Below are positions 8,031-17,175 of a DNA stretch of 35,874 nucleotides, in pieces. Under the pieces are notes generated by a model. That model had not been told where the DNA came from. It ran no database searches and saw only the letters and a list, made by a program, of their open reading frames with translations. The position numbers were made by a program, and so were the translations under genes. The stretch spans positions 1-35,874 of the forward strand of contig JAIBBE010000165.1 in assembly GCA_019694835.1 (NCBI GenBank), read 5' to 3'. The DNA comes from Fimbriimonadaceae bacterium. Lineage in GTDB: Bacteria > Armatimonadota > Fimbriimonadia > Fimbriimonadales > Fimbriimonadaceae. The first letter of the stretch is position 1. Each line of letters opens with the position of its first letter.

Positions 8031-8981
8031 TTACGCGGCACGAGCGAAAGACCCCATGACTCTCACATCAAGCCGTCCCGAGTTGCGCAGGTTCCGAACC
8101 CGGTCAAATACGCTCCGAAGCCCAGCCATCATAAGCAGATAGTGATCCGCCAGATTGGTGGGATGGAACCAAAGGTGAAAGACCGCTTTTTGCGCGACAG
8201 CTTGCTCCAGCCCTCCGAGGGCGCGCCGCACGCGCCGACCTACCGGAATCAGGGCCCGAGGGCCATGTGCAGGCAGGTAGATCATCGAACCCGGCAGATT
8301 CACTAGGCCTTCGGGTGTGGTCTCGGGGAGTACGGTTGGCGCGGCGGTTCCTATGGCTACCTCGAGCAAGTGTACCAATCGCCCGAGAGGTCCGGGGTTC
8401 TCGTCACGTTCGTACCAGCGCGGTCCCGGCCCGCGGAACACCCGAATCCCGTTCGCAGCGAGCACCGGCAGGTGACCGACTCGGTTTCTGGGAAACGCAA
8501 ACGATCGGGCACGCGCACCAGTCCAGGCCGAAGCCTGCAAGCACGCCTTCATTTCGCTGTCCACAACTTCTTGAGAGCATCCCGGATCACCCCAGATTAC
8601 GTGCGAGAAAGAGTGAAAACCAATCTCCTGCTTTGTCGGACAAGCGAGGATCTTTTCGACCAGGCTCTTCCCCAGGAAGACCGATTCCTTGCTCTCCTTT
8701 CCCCCTGGATCGTGGTGAAACCAGTCTTCCCGCAGCCAGGCGTGAGCGGGACGCTTCAACTCTGCATGCCTGCCATCGCACGAGTCAAGGAAAAGGTGTC
8801 CCACGGTGCACCAGGTCGCGGGAATCTCGAACTCGTGAAGGAGGGCGAGCAGATCATCGATGATCTGCTCGCGCTCGAAGATGCAGGCCCGTCTGAACGC
8901 GTTGGGACCAGCGAGATCCTGCGTGCCCCAGATCAACTCAAAATCGAGCGATAGCGTGAAGACGCCGCGATCCAGGGCCAT
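8031..8981 (-). CDS. polysaccharide deacetylase family protein (NodB-like)
   Basis: 316 residues. The N-terminus FTLSLDFELIWGTQD carries the first NodB motif with Asp13, but where CE4 enzymes have Asp-Asp this has Asp-Phe-Glu, as in the PuuE-like branch. A long stretch IIDDLLALLHEFEIPATWCTVGHLF (split here at residues 40-64) fits the standard beta/alpha unit in which the deacetylase barrel changes temperature of search (EIPATW..). The metal motif H-x(3)-H is at His123 and His127 (GFHSFSHVIWGD). There is no signal peptide, so it would act in the cytoplasm on a nucleotide- or lipid-linked sugar. Known chemistry of the superfamily: metal-dependent removal of N- or O-acetyl groups. It starts 2 bp after the methyltransferase stop, inside the operon. 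The precise substrate is unknown. Confidence 0.82.
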   Translation of the reverse strand: MALDRGVFTLSLDFELIWGTQDLAGPNAFRRACIFEREQIIDDLLALLHEFEIPATWCTVGHLFLDSCDGRHAELKRPAHAWLREDWFHHDPGGKESKESVFLGKSLVEKILACPTKQEIGFHSFSHVIWGDPGCSQEVVDSEMKACLQASAWTGARARSFAFPRNRVGHLPVLAANGIRVFRGPGPRWYERDENPGPLGRLVHLLEVAIGTAAPTVLPETTPEGLVNLPGSMIYLPAHGPRALIPVGRRVRRALGGLEQAVAQKAVFHLWFHPTNLADHYLLMMAGLRSVFDRVRNLRNSGRLDVRVMGSFARAA

Positions 8982-8983
8982 GC

Positions 8984-9769
8984 CTACCGTGCCTTCCGCG
9001 CTATGACCAGGAACATGTTGGAGAGTTCACGCAAGGGTCCGGCGTCGGCGAGCCACGAATCTACAGGCTCCCAGGCGCGCAACGTAGGCCGCAGGAGTGG
9101 CCTCGCAAGTCGTTCGACCCAGTTGATCGGTCCAAGGTAAACGCCGTGCACTTCGACTAGGTCAAACCCCGCGTCCCGGAACCCCTCTGACAACTCGCCC
9201 GCTGTCACGAAGTACTGCCGCAGTGGAGTCAAGCCGGCAAGTCTCCCTGAAGCGCTCAGCCGGTTGACCAACGCATAGGCGTTCAAGCTGAAGCGAGGAC
9301 ACGCAGTGACCACGGCGGTTCCGCCCGGCGCAAGCACCCTGCCCATCTCCCTTACGGTCAGTCGGAAGTCCGGGAGATAGCGCAACACCTCGATGGACAA
9401 CACCCAGTTGAATGACTCCTTCGCATAAGGAAGCGCCTCGACGTCGGCAGTGCGGAGATCCACGCCGGGGTTTATGCGGCGCGCCACTTTCAGCATTTCC
9501 TCCGACCCATCGACCCCGGCAACTTGAAATCCGCGCGCCTCAAGCTCTCGAAGTTGGTGGCCGGTACCGCAGCCGACGTCCAGAAGCTTCTGCCCGGTTC
9601 CGTTGGCCGCAAGGGCACGGTCAAGCCACGCCTGTAGTCGCTTGCGGCTATAGACGAAGCAGTTGGAGTAGGGATCCCGGCCCTTGCCCTCGTAACGCTG
9701 CTCAAACTGGCTGGCCTGGTCGGAGTGCGTTTTGACCGCCGCCTCCTTCTGTTTCTCGTGATGTTCCAC
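8984..9769 (-). CDS. class I SAM-dependent methyltransferase
   Basis: 261 residues starting at a GTG (9767-9769). Rossmann motif I is KLLDVGCGTGHQ (residues 61-72), motif II acidic turn GVDGSEEMLKVA, then DVEALPYAKESFNWVLSIEVL with the motif III/IV Asp and the post-I region, and LAPGGTAVVTACP, all as in the Methyltransf_11/25 group. The C-terminal third (AGELSEGFRDAGFDLVEVHGVY) is the usual end of this fold. Inference: O- or N-methylation of a sugar in the repeat unit or cap of the chain; acceptor unknown. Position: 9 bp downstream of a GT4 gene and 2 bp upstream of the deacetylase gene. Confidence 0.9.
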   Translation of the reverse strand: MEHHEKQKEAAVKTHSDQASQFEQRYEGKGRDPYSNCFVYSRKRLQAWLDRALAANGTGQKLLDVGCGTGHQLRELEARGFQVAGVDGSEEMLKVARRINPGVDLRTADVEALPYAKESFNWVLSIEVLRYLPDFRLTVREMGRVLAPGGTAVVTACPRFSLNAYALVNRLSASGRLAGLTPLRQYFVTAGELSEGFRDAGFDLVEVHGVYLGPINWVERLARPLLRPTLRAWEPVDSWLADAGPLRELSNMFLVIARKAR

Positions 9770-9778
9770 TCTTGAAGT

Positions 9779-10933
9779 TTACCGGGCGCGTTGCGTCAAC
9801 TGTTCGCGGTAGAGGGCCGCCATGTCGTTTAGTAGGCGCTCCACCGAATATCGCTTCAAGACGGTATCTTGCCCTACGGTCGCCATTTGGAGCGCCACCA
9901 CCGGGGAGCTGAGAACCGCTTCAATCGCTTGCGCGGTCCGCTCGGCCGAGCCCGCGGGCACCAGCGCTCCGAAGCGTCCCCCCTCCAGAAGATCGGGCGT
10001 GCCTCCGATCGCCGTTGCCACAACGGGCCGCCCCGCGGCCAGCGCTTCGATTAGAGCCACAGGAGTTCCTTCGTTCAGGGACGTGTTCACGACGATATCC
10101 AGATCGCCAAATACGGCCGCGGTGTCTTTCTTCCAGCCAAAGAAATGGATTCTGTCTCGGAGCAAGGCCTTCGCTCGGGTCTCGAGGCGAGTCCGTTCTT
10201 CCCCGTCGCCTATCACAGCAAAGCGGACATCGTCCGTGGCGGACGAGATCCGATACGCCGCCTCGATGAATGTGTCAACGTCCTTGATTGGGACAAGACG
10301 ACCGACTATCCCTACCAGCTTGGCCTCAGGCGGCCAGCCGGCTGCTTCTCGTAAGCGCCCGCGGGGAAGAACGCCCGCGAGCGGTAGCAGGTCAAGGCCA
10401 AGGGGCAGTACGCGGATACGATCTGCGCGTCCAACCCCCAGTCGCACAAGATCGTGCTTGACGGATTCGGACACCGTCAACAATACGTCTGTGCCACCTG
10501 CGAGGCCGCGCTCGATGCTCCGAAAGAAGGCGCTCATCACGGGATTGAAGTAACCCGAGAGCACATGACCGTGATACGTGTGTACCACCAATGGAACCCG
10601 GGTCAATCTTGCGGCCACTCGTCCGAGCGCCCCAGCCTTTGCCGTGTGCGTGTGAAGAATGTCTGGCCTGTACTCACGAGCGAGGCGGCAGATGCGCAAG
10701 ACGACGCGCAGATCGTCGAGCGGGCGAATGGCCCGCCCGAACTTCGGAAGTACCGTGATATCGACGCCCCGTGTCTCGGCGAAATCCAGAAGATCCCCTT
10801 CGTGCTCGGTCGTTTGCCCCACCACTAGTTTCGTTTCGAAACCGTGGGCGGTCAGGCCGGCGCTCAGGTGAACGACATGTAGGGAGGGGCCGCCGATGTT
10901 CAACCGCGAGAACACTCTCAGAACCCTCGTCAA
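9779..10933 (-). CDS. glycosyltransferase family 4 (GT-B fold)
   Basis: 384 residues. N-terminal acceptor domain opens with the common GT4 phrase VLRVFSRLNIGGPSLHVVHLS and contains DILHTHTAKAGALGRVAARL. The donor domain has GIVGRLVPIKDVDTFIEAA and the EX7E-type signature NTSLNEGTPVALIEALAAGRPVVAT. These are hallmarks of retaining GT4 transferases that use nucleotide-diphospho sugars. The start is a TTG (10931-10933) one base after the upstream TGA. A GTG six codons later has GAGG nine bases ahead, but the residues before it (VLRV) match the family, so the TTG is preferred. Role: adds one sugar to the lipid-linked repeat at the cytoplasmic face; donor and acceptor are not deducible. Confidence 0.92.
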   Translation of the reverse strand: MTRVLRVFSRLNIGGPSLHVVHLSAGLTAHGFETKLVVGQTTEHEGDLLDFAETRGVDITVLPKFGRAIRPLDDLRVVLRICRLAREYRPDILHTHTAKAGALGRVAARLTRVPLVVHTYHGHVLSGYFNPVMSAFFRSIERGLAGGTDVLLTVSESVKHDLVRLGVGRADRIRVLPLGLDLLPLAGVLPRGRLREAAGWPPEAKLVGIVGRLVPIKDVDTFIEAAYRISSATDDVRFAVIGDGEERTRLETRAKALLRDRIHFFGWKKDTAAVFGDLDIVVNTSLNEGTPVALIEALAAGRPVVATAIGGTPDLLEGGRFGALVPAGSAERTAQAIEAVLSSPVVALQMATVGQDTVLKRYSVERLLNDMAALYREQLTQRAR

Positions 10934-10934
10934 G

Positions 10935-12026
10935 TCAGCGCCCTCGGCCAGGAGAGTAGACGCGACGCAGGACTTCCCCGAAGCGGCTCGCGCACACAGA
11001 TGCCGAGTAGTGCTTTACCACGGTGTCCCGGCCCGCTGCCCCAATTCGTCGATAGAGCTCCTTGTCGTGGATGACCCTTAGGATTTTCTCGAGCCATTCG
11101 TTCTCAGCGCTTGCCAAGAAGCCGTTTTGACCGTCCCGGATTACTTCGAGGTTCCCGCCAATCGGAGAACCGACCGAAGGAACACCGACGCCCATGTATT
11201 GGAGAATCTTCATTGCGCACTTTCCCTTGGCCCACTCCGTGTCTGGGAGCGGCATGATGCCGAGGTCGAACTCGCGAAGATCGCCAACTTCGGTGTCGGC
11301 TGACCACGCTCTCCACTCGAACGGAAAGGAGAAAGTCGTGGGTTGACGATCTGAGATGATCCTAACGATCAAACCAGCTGCGGCGATCCGCGCCAGCAAT
11401 GGGGTGAATGGCTCAAGGTAGGTTTGGGATGTTGAACTACCCATCCAGCCGACGACCGGTGGGGTTTGCCGTTCCTGGCGCTGGCTAGGAGTGTAGATCA
11501 TCGTATCCACGCTGCTGGGCACGATCGCGACATTCGCCGAGTGAGCGCGGGCGAAGTCCGCGAGATACTCGTTTCCAACCACCACGGCCTTCGCAAGCCG
11601 GCAGATCTCCGCTGTTTTCCCAGGGAGCTTTAACCAGCCAAAGGTACGGTTTGCCTCCGAGGTGTGAAGTCGGTGGATCGCATCGTCGAAGTCGTAGACG
11701 AGAGGCAATCGTCCGGCCAGTCGGCGCTCGAAACTAGCGGGCCCAAGGAGGCTCATGGCGCGATGAACGACGGCCACATCGAACTCTCCCGGCCCAGGCA
11801 GATTCCGCGCTAGTGACAAGGCTGCGCGAGTCAGACCCAAAAGCTTACTGAACATCGCGCCTTGCCTGTACAAGGCTCGGGCCAGATCGGGCCCAATAAA
11901 TGGGCGAAAGACGAGTTCAAAGCCGTCGGCTCGCAGAAGTGGAGCCCACTGTTCCAGACGAAAGCGCTGACTAGGTGTCTTGCCCAGTGGATAGGGGACG
12001 AACGCTATGACGCGAACGGCGGTCAT
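10935..12026 (-). CDS. GT4-like glycosyltransferase
   Basis: 363 residues from ATG at 12024-12026, overlapping the upstream stop as ATGA. N-terminal VIAFVPYPLGKTPSQRFRLEQW is typical of a GT4 subgroup beginning with PSQRFR. Middle and C-terminal parts show VVGWMGSSTSQTYLEPF, the hinge to the donor domain, then FDLGIMPLPDTEWAKGKCAMKILQYMGVGVPSVGSPIG at about 265-300, matching the donor-binding E/K-rich loop of these enzymes. It shares the GWMGS and MK-x-(L/H)QxxxxGxPxVxSPIG pattern with the transferase at 21,240-22,499, so the two are likely distant paralogues. Cytoplasmic; sugar specificity unknown. Confidence 0.87.
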   Translation of the reverse strand: MTAVRVIAFVPYPLGKTPSQRFRLEQWAPLLRADGFELVFRPFIGPDLARALYRQGAMFSKLLGLTRAALSLARNLPGPGEFDVAVVHRAMSLLGPASFERRLAGRLPLVYDFDDAIHRLHTSEANRTFGWLKLPGKTAEICRLAKAVVVGNEYLADFARAHSANVAIVPSSVDTMIYTPSQRQERQTPPVVGWMGSSTSQTYLEPFTPLLARIAAAGLIVRIISDRQPTTFSFPFEWRAWSADTEVGDLREFDLGIMPLPDTEWAKGKCAMKILQYMGVGVPSVGSPIGGNLEVIRDGQNGFLASAENEWLEKILRVIHDKELYRRIGAAGRDTVVKHYSASVCASRFGEVLRRVYSPGRGR

Positions 12027-13204
12027 GCGGTGTCGCTGCGCCGGAGACGAGACTCCAGTCCTCTTCTGCCGGCCAGCCTTGAATACACCTCAACGAGTGC
12101 GGGTTCCTCCTTGTCCCAAGAGGCTTCAGAGGCCGCGGCACTCGAAGCAGCAGCGCGCTGGCGGATGTCCTCGATCGAAATCGAATTCACGAGGTCTCGC
12201 ACAGCTTCGACTGAGGGCTGGACCTTCCACCCGTTCCCCCAGTGTTCAACCTCGGCGGCCATCTCGGGGAAGTCACTCACGATGACAGGGAGTCCCGCGG
12301 CCTCACACTCGAAGAGCTTGTTGGGCAGGCAGTAGAAGTAGCTCAGGCACGTATTTTCGATGAGCGAGAACCCCACATCCGCTGTTGCCGCCAACGAGAC
12401 AATTTGCCCAGGAGGCACGGCCTCCAAATAGTGGATGTTGGGGAACCTCTGCGCCGCCGCACGGATCTGCCCCACTAGCGGCCCAAATCCCACGAACACA
12501 AGATGCCGATTGAGGCTCACCTGGGCGAAGGCGTCAATGAGGATGGACACCGCGCGGCCATTCTGCAGGGCACCATGGCTCAAGAAGACCATGCCTCCGG
12601 CTATCTGTAGCCGCTCCCGGAGGCTCGCGGTGCTTACCGGCGTAGCCGCCAATTTCGTTGGCTTGTTTCGGACGACGGTCACACGCCGCGAATAGGTCCT
12701 CCGGTACCACTCCGCGATGGAATTGCTGACTACGACGATTTCGTCGACCCAGCGGATCAAAAATCGCTCCGCGAGCCGGGCGAAGATGCGGTCGCTAGGA
12801 GCAAGAGAGTTTTGTTCCGTTTCTAACTCATGCGCGTCGTACACCACCGGACACCCGTGGCGCAACTTCAGCCAGATCGCCGCCGGAAGGTCGAAGAGGC
12901 TGTTTGAGTGCACCGCACCGATCGGAGAGCCGGCCGCATAACGCGCCACGGCCCAGTACCATTCGGCAAAGAAGGCCGGGCTCTTCCCTCGGGGCAGGCG
13001 CCGATAGAACCGCGGGGAGAAACGGACCACGCGCCGGCACGCGTCGAGGATCTCTTCCGAGGGCAGGCCAGGCCCGGCGAGGCCAACTAGGACAACCTGC
13101 TCTGCAAAGCCGTGCCGAACCAGAGACTCCGAAACCTTGAGCATTCGGCTGGCGTTCAGGACGGTTGACGGGGACAGGTGGAGGTGGCGGCCCGGGATAA
13201 GCAT
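12023..13204 (-). CDS. GT4-like glycosyltransferase
   Basis: 393 residues from the ATG at 13202-13204, which has GGGAG eleven bases upstream; an in-frame GTG at 13222 would add six residues (overlapping the previous gene) and cannot be excluded. N-terminus reads MLIPGRHLHLSPSTVLNAS. Acceptor-domain landmarks include VVYDAHELETEQNSLAPSD and ADEIVVVSNSIAEWY-like WVDEIVVVSNSIAEWY. The donor domain has LVFVGFGPLVGQIR and the nucleotide-sugar loop SLIENTCLSYFYCLPNKLFECEAAGLPVIVSDFPEM, split over residues about 305-340, with the Glu of the PNKLFE motif typical of this GT4 subgroup. Its stop overlaps the next gene in ATGA. Specificity unknown. Confidence 0.87.
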   Translation of the reverse strand: MLIPGRHLHLSPSTVLNASRMLKVSESLVRHGFAEQVVLVGLAGPGLPSEEILDACRRVVRFSPRFYRRLPRGKSPAFFAEWYWAVARYAAGSPIGAVHSNSLFDLPAAIWLKLRHGCPVVYDAHELETEQNSLAPSDRIFARLAERFLIRWVDEIVVVSNSIAEWYRRTYSRRVTVVRNKPTKLAATPVSTASLRERLQIAGGMVFLSHGALQNGRAVSILIDAFAQVSLNRHLVFVGFGPLVGQIRAAAQRFPNIHYLEAVPPGQIVSLAATADVGFSLIENTCLSYFYCLPNKLFECEAAGLPVIVSDFPEMAAEVEHWGNGWKVQPSVEAVRDLVNSISIEDIRQRAAASSAAASEASWDKEEPALVEVYSRLAGRRGLESRLRRSDTA

Positions 13205-13206
13205 GG

Positions 13207-14070
13207 TCAGCGGAGCTCCCACCCTGGGCCCGGCTTGACGGCAAGCAACTTCAAGGAGTCACCTGCGTGCAGAAAGTCAAGAGCCGAGTTCAGGAGGCGC
13301 CTTATTAACCGACCCTGCCCCATTGATGTTGCATCCATGAGGTGTTGCGCGCGTGCGTTTCTTTGGGCTGCGGTGATGGCCGCGCCTCTCCGGTGCCGGT
13401 GCATCATCTCTATCGGATTTAGGCCACTGGTCCGCAGGGAGAGAACCTCGAGAGGGATTCGCCGGGTGAGTCGACCTAGGCCTTCCAGCGAAAAGAGCGT
13501 GACGTGTTCTGGCGGCGCCACCACCGTCCAGCCAATACCGAGCATTCTGAAATTCAAGCTCTCAATGTTCGGTGTTGTCGCAACGAGAGCGCCACCGGGC
13601 CGAAGGAGTCGCGAGGCCTCCCTGAGTAGATCCTCCGGTGCGAGGACGTGCTCGAGGACCTCAAGAACGCTCACGACATCGAAGGACTCAGTGGGCCATT
13701 CCTGGGATGAAGTGCGAACCTCCCACTGTCTCGAGCGCCCAAACTCGAGCGCCGCATGCGAGATCTCGGTGCCGGCGCAACTCCAGCCCTGGGCCTGGGC
13801 TTCACTCAGCAGTGCCCCCTCCCCAAACCCAAGATCGGCCCAGCGGCCCAACTGCCGATAAGGGGCGAGGCTCGAAATGGTCTCGGCGAGCGACTGGCGC
13901 ACTGCCGGGTGAGGGGCGAAGCTGGCTCCCGAATACGACTCTGAGTACCTTGGCAGATCGGCCGGTGCCACCTCCGCGTTTAGGGAACCGCAGTCACACC
14001 CCCACAACGGCACCCCATCTTTGGCTCCACGGTGATGCACGGCAACGGCATTACATGCGCGACATCTCAA
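13207..14070 (-). CDS. class I SAM-dependent methyltransferase with N-terminal zinc-ribbon-like Cys cluster
   Basis: 287 residues. Cys3, Cys6, Cys25 and Cys27 (RCRACNAV... WGCDCGSL) form a small zinc-ribbon-like front, common in Methyltransf_23-type sugar enzymes of polysaccharide clusters. The SAM fold follows: WADLGFGEGALLSEAQ (77-92) as motif I, CAGTEISHAALEFGR, SFDVVSVLEVLEHVLAPEDLL as motif II region, and RLLRPGGALVATTPN. It starts at TTG (14068-14070), which overlaps the TGA of the upstream glycosyltransferase as TTGA; the conserved RCRAC right after supports this start. Its stop lies 2 bp before the next ATG. Likely methylates a sugar of the repeat; acceptor unknown. Confidence 0.88.
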   Translation of the reverse strand: MRCRACNAVAVHHRGAKDGVPLWGCDCGSLNAEVAPADLPRYSESYSGASFAPHPAVRQSLAETISSLAPYRQLGRWADLGFGEGALLSEAQAQGWSCAGTEISHAALEFGRSRQWEVRTSSQEWPTESFDVVSVLEVLEHVLAPEDLLREASRLLRPGGALVATTPNIESLNFRMLGIGWTVVAPPEHVTLFSLEGLGRLTRRIPLEVLSLRTSGLNPIEMMHRHRRGAAITAAQRNARAQHLMDATSMGQGRLIRRLLNSALDFLHAGDSLKLLAVKPGPGWELR

Positions 14071-15230
14071 AGGGCAGTCTCTCCCAATTGATCATAGGCG
14101 CGTCGGTACGCCTCGATTGCGAGATGCAAGCTAAGGCGGCTCTCAGCCACCGATCGACAGCGCATCGGGGTCATTGGGTCGTTGAGCAAGGCCGTCATGG
14201 CTGCCCAGCCGTTTCGGTACGATTCCGTTGAGAAATCGGGCAGCACGACCCCCACTCGGCCTTCCTGGACGATCTTGTCCACATCACCTACTCCGGGTCC
14301 TGTGAGAACCGGGAGTCCTATGGCCAGCGCCTCGGCCAGCTTGGTCGGGCAAGAGGCGATCTTTGAGGGTGTTGCACGGATGAAGAAGAACGTGGCCCGG
14401 CATTGTGCGAGCCATGAAGGGACATCCTCTGGCGCGCACGTTTGAACTGTGATCTGGGCTTGGGCCAGCTTTTCGCGTGCCTCCGCATCCGCGTTGTTCG
14501 TGAGGAACAAGACACGAAGGGGCTGTCCGGATCGTCGAAGTTCAACTACAAAATCCAGCATCTGTTGAGTCATATACCAGCCGCCCAACGAGCCAAAATA
14601 GACGAGATCGAAGAGCGCTTCGCGTTGAGAGGCTTCCGGTTTGAACAGCTCACAGTCGACACAGGTCGGTATGACCTCGATTGGCTGAGTGACCCCCCGC
14701 GTCCTCAGCAGGTCCCTCCCTCGTTCAGTTAGCACAACGATTTGTCTTGCGCGGGCCAAGTTCCCCTTTTCGGTGGCCCGGACCACCCGATCCAACATGC
14801 CGTTTGCGGCCCAAGATCCGGCATCTACACGTTCGTCCGAGAAGAAGCCGCGCATATCCAGAAGCAGCGGGCCCTCGAGGCGGGAGAGGCGCACGATCAT
14901 CGGCGTGATGTCCCCACGGCAATGGAATGCATCGAACCGAGAGGTCCGAGCGAGATCACGCAGAAGGAGGGCGCCAACACCAACGTCGTACAGCGTGGCA
15001 GGCACGCGCGGGGCTTTGTGATAACGGAGTGGGTGCCAGCGGATGCCCGCATTCTTGAGGCGCGTCGACGTCAAAGCCATGCGCTGCTCACTACTGCTCT
15101 GCGAGCGCTTCTCGAAAGTGATGAGTTCGAAGCGGATGCCCGTGCGAGCGAGCCCCTCGAGATAGGGCACGACCTGAGTGGATCCGAGTGGATCCAAAGC
15201 CCCATCGTAGGAAAGGTAGGCGATCCTCAA
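14067..15230 (-). CDS. GT4-like glycosyltransferase
   Basis: 387 residues from TTG at 15228-15230; the longer reading from 15,302 would run antiparallel through coding sequence of asnB and lacks family similarity. After the start the text is LRIAYLSYDGALDPLGSTQVV, a classic GT4 N-terminus. Later motifs include LLLDMRGFFSDERVDAG, RARQIVVLTERGRDLL, VDLVYFGSLGGWYM-like LVYFGSLGGWYMTQQ, and the donor-side CPTKLAEALAIGLPVLTGPGVGD with its conserved EALA glutamate. Start and previous stop share the four bases TTGA, so coupling to asnB is likely. The stop also shares TTGA with the downstream methyltransferase. Adds a sugar to the repeat; specificity unknown. Confidence 0.88.
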   Translation of the reverse strand: MRIAYLSYDGALDPLGSTQVVPYLEGLARTGIRFELITFEKRSQSSSEQRMALTSTRLKNAGIRWHPLRYHKAPRVPATLYDVGVGALLLRDLARTSRFDAFHCRGDITPMIVRLSRLEGPLLLDMRGFFSDERVDAGSWAANGMLDRVVRATEKGNLARARQIVVLTERGRDLLRTRGVTQPIEVIPTCVDCELFKPEASQREALFDLVYFGSLGGWYMTQQMLDFVVELRRSGQPLRVLFLTNNADAEAREKLAQAQITVQTCAPEDVPSWLAQCRATFFFIRATPSKIASCPTKLAEALAIGLPVLTGPGVGDVDKIVQEGRVGVVLPDFSTESYRNGWAAMTALLNDPMTPMRCRSVAESRLSLHLAIEAYRRAYDQLGETAL

Positions 15231-17062
15231 TGCCTGGCACGTCCGAGCGCGTTCGCACGGTCCAGGAAATCGTAAACGGCTGCAGCGGAGACGACGTTCC
15301 ACATCGCCGTCGAATTGCTCAAGACAGAGCAGTTAATGGCGCCTTCGCGCCTTAGTCGCGCCTGAGAATCGAGCGCCCTTTGATGCATCTGCGGCGTCGC
15401 GAGCCATCGGTTGACTGGGACCTCGAAACCCTTCTTGTCGTGCCGGTCGAGGATGACATCTGGAACCAGGCCCCGCATTGCATCCCGCAGCAGACGCTTC
15501 GACACACCCTCGTGGATCTTCGCCTGCTCCGGCAGGGTGAACACCCACGATACGAGTTCTCGATCCAGAAAGGGGAGTCGCACCTCCCGCCCGAACGCCA
15601 TGGAGGAACGGTCCGCATATCTGAGCAATGTCTCCAGACCGTGCTCAAGCGTGGAGAAACTGAGTGATTCAGACAGGGAATTGAACGATCTGAACGGGCG
15701 AGGCTCCTTCGCGTGGGCGCGGTCGAAGTCCCGGTCGAGCCAGCGGGGTCGCCGATCCCGTAGCGCCAGATTGAGTCTTGCTAGCGGCTCGGGCAGCCTA
15801 CCAATCAGGGCGTGGCGAAGCCAGCTGATAGTGGGGCTGTCGTTCGGATAAAGCCTCCCGATGGCACGGAACTCGCGGAAGGCGTGCAGCAAATTGCGTC
15901 GTGCCAGGCCGATCAAGAGAGGCTGGAAATAATGGGTGTACCCGGCCAGCATTTCATCGGCGCCCTGACCATCGAGCAGAACGGTCACGCCGCTTTGCTT
16001 GGCCAATCGCATCACAGTCCACTGCGCATATGGGCTAGGGGTTGGGAACGGCTCCTCCTGGTGATAGAAGAGTTGAGAGAACTCCTCGCCTAGCCCCTCG
16101 CCGGTTGGCCAGACTTCATGCCGCTCAGCGCCGATCGCCGCTCGAACCGCTTGCATGTAGCGGCCCTCGTCGAGGTTCAGGTCGTCGAAGCGGGCCGAGA
16201 ACGTATGTTGATTTGAAGAGCCCAGTTCTCTGATCAAGGAAACAATCGACGACGAGTCAATTCCGCCGGACAGGCTGGAACCAACCGGTACGTCCGAGCG
16301 GAGCCTCCGCTTGACGCTGCGGGCGAGAAGAGCCCGCAGATGATCCGCCGCATCTGGGATGCCAGTGGTGGAACGGTCGGTGCCGATCTGCCAATAACGC
16401 TCGATCCGGATCGATTGCCCCGGTCGGACTTCCAGACAATGCGCTGGGCGGAGGGTCTTCGCCGGCGCGTAGAAGGTCTCGTCCGGAAAATCCGGAAGGT
16501 GTACGACTTTGTGTCTCAGAAGGCCGTGAAGGAACTTCGTTCTCAAGGAGAGGGGAATGCCTCCCGCGCCGAACGCTTTCATCTCAGAGGCGAACACAAG
16601 GAGCCCCGGAACTTCACAGTAGAAGAATGGCTTTTCGCCAAACGGGTCGCGGGCGCAGAAGAGTCGCTTGTCTACACGGTCCCAGATCGCAAAGGCGTAC
16701 ATTCCATCCAAGCGAAGCAGGCAATCCCGTCCCCACTCGGCAAACGCCGCGACCAGGACCTCGGTATCCGAATTCGTGTGAAACCTGTGAGCCTTCTGTT
16801 CGAGCTCTCCCCGAAGTTCAAGATAGTTATAGATGTCCCCATTAAAGGTGATGACGAAACGGTCACCGTATCTCATAGGCTGAGCGGCTCGCTCGTCGAG
16901 GTCGATGATGGACAGGCGCCGGTGACCCAGAGAGACGGCGCTGTCGACGAAGAAGCCCTCGCCGTCCGGTCCGCGGTGTGCGAGAGCTCCGATCATGTTC
17001 CCAACCATGCGTTCGGGAACAGGGCGACCGTCCAGTGATAAGACGCCAGCGATGCCACACAT
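15227..17062 (-). CDS. asnB: asparagine synthetase B-type glutamine amidotransferase
   Basis: 611 residues. Class-II glutaminase domain begins with the processed-Cys motif MCGIAGVLSLDG (catalytic Cys2) and contains LAHRGPDGEGF, LGHRRLSIIDL and FNGDIYNYLELR. The synthetase half has the PP-loop SLSGGIDSSSIVSL at about residues 265-278, and LDGQGADEMLAGYTHYF further on. Known reaction: ATP-dependent amide transfer from glutamine to aspartate or, in polysaccharide clusters, probably to a sugar carboxylate. It is the first gene of the minus-strand operon, with a weak AAAGAG ahead of the ATG, and diverges from the plus-strand cupin gene. True asparagine synthesis cannot be excluded, but the location and the second AsnB-type gene at 31.3 kb favour a role in sugar amidation. 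Confidence 0.92.
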   Translation of the reverse strand: MCGIAGVLSLDGRPVPERMVGNMIGALAHRGPDGEGFFVDSAVSLGHRRLSIIDLDERAAQPMRYGDRFVITFNGDIYNYLELRGELEQKAHRFHTNSDTEVLVAAFAEWGRDCLLRLDGMYAFAIWDRVDKRLFCARDPFGEKPFFYCEVPGLLVFASEMKAFGAGGIPLSLRTKFLHGLLRHKVVHLPDFPDETFYAPAKTLRPAHCLEVRPGQSIRIERYWQIGTDRSTTGIPDAADHLRALLARSVKRRLRSDVPVGSSLSGGIDSSSIVSLIRELGSSNQHTFSARFDDLNLDEGRYMQAVRAAIGAERHEVWPTGEGLGEEFSQLFYHQEEPFPTPSPYAQWTVMRLAKQSGVTVLLDGQGADEMLAGYTHYFQPLLIGLARRNLLHAFREFRAIGRLYPNDSPTISWLRHALIGRLPEPLARLNLALRDRRPRWLDRDFDRAHAKEPRPFRSFNSLSESLSFSTLEHGLETLLRYADRSSMAFGREVRLPFLDRELVSWVFTLPEQAKIHEGVSKRLLRDAMRGLVPDVILDRHDKKGFEVPVNRWLATPQMHQRALDSQARLRREGAINCSVLSNSTAMWNVVSAAAVYDFLDRANALGRARH

Positions 17063-17175
17063 GGTGCTCTTTATTTTGCAGAAGGACAGAAAAACAGTCC
17101 CGAAGACTACTACCGCCCGATGCTCGAGCCATAACGCCTGTGCAGAACCGGGCCACTCAGTGCGCCGAGAGTCTC

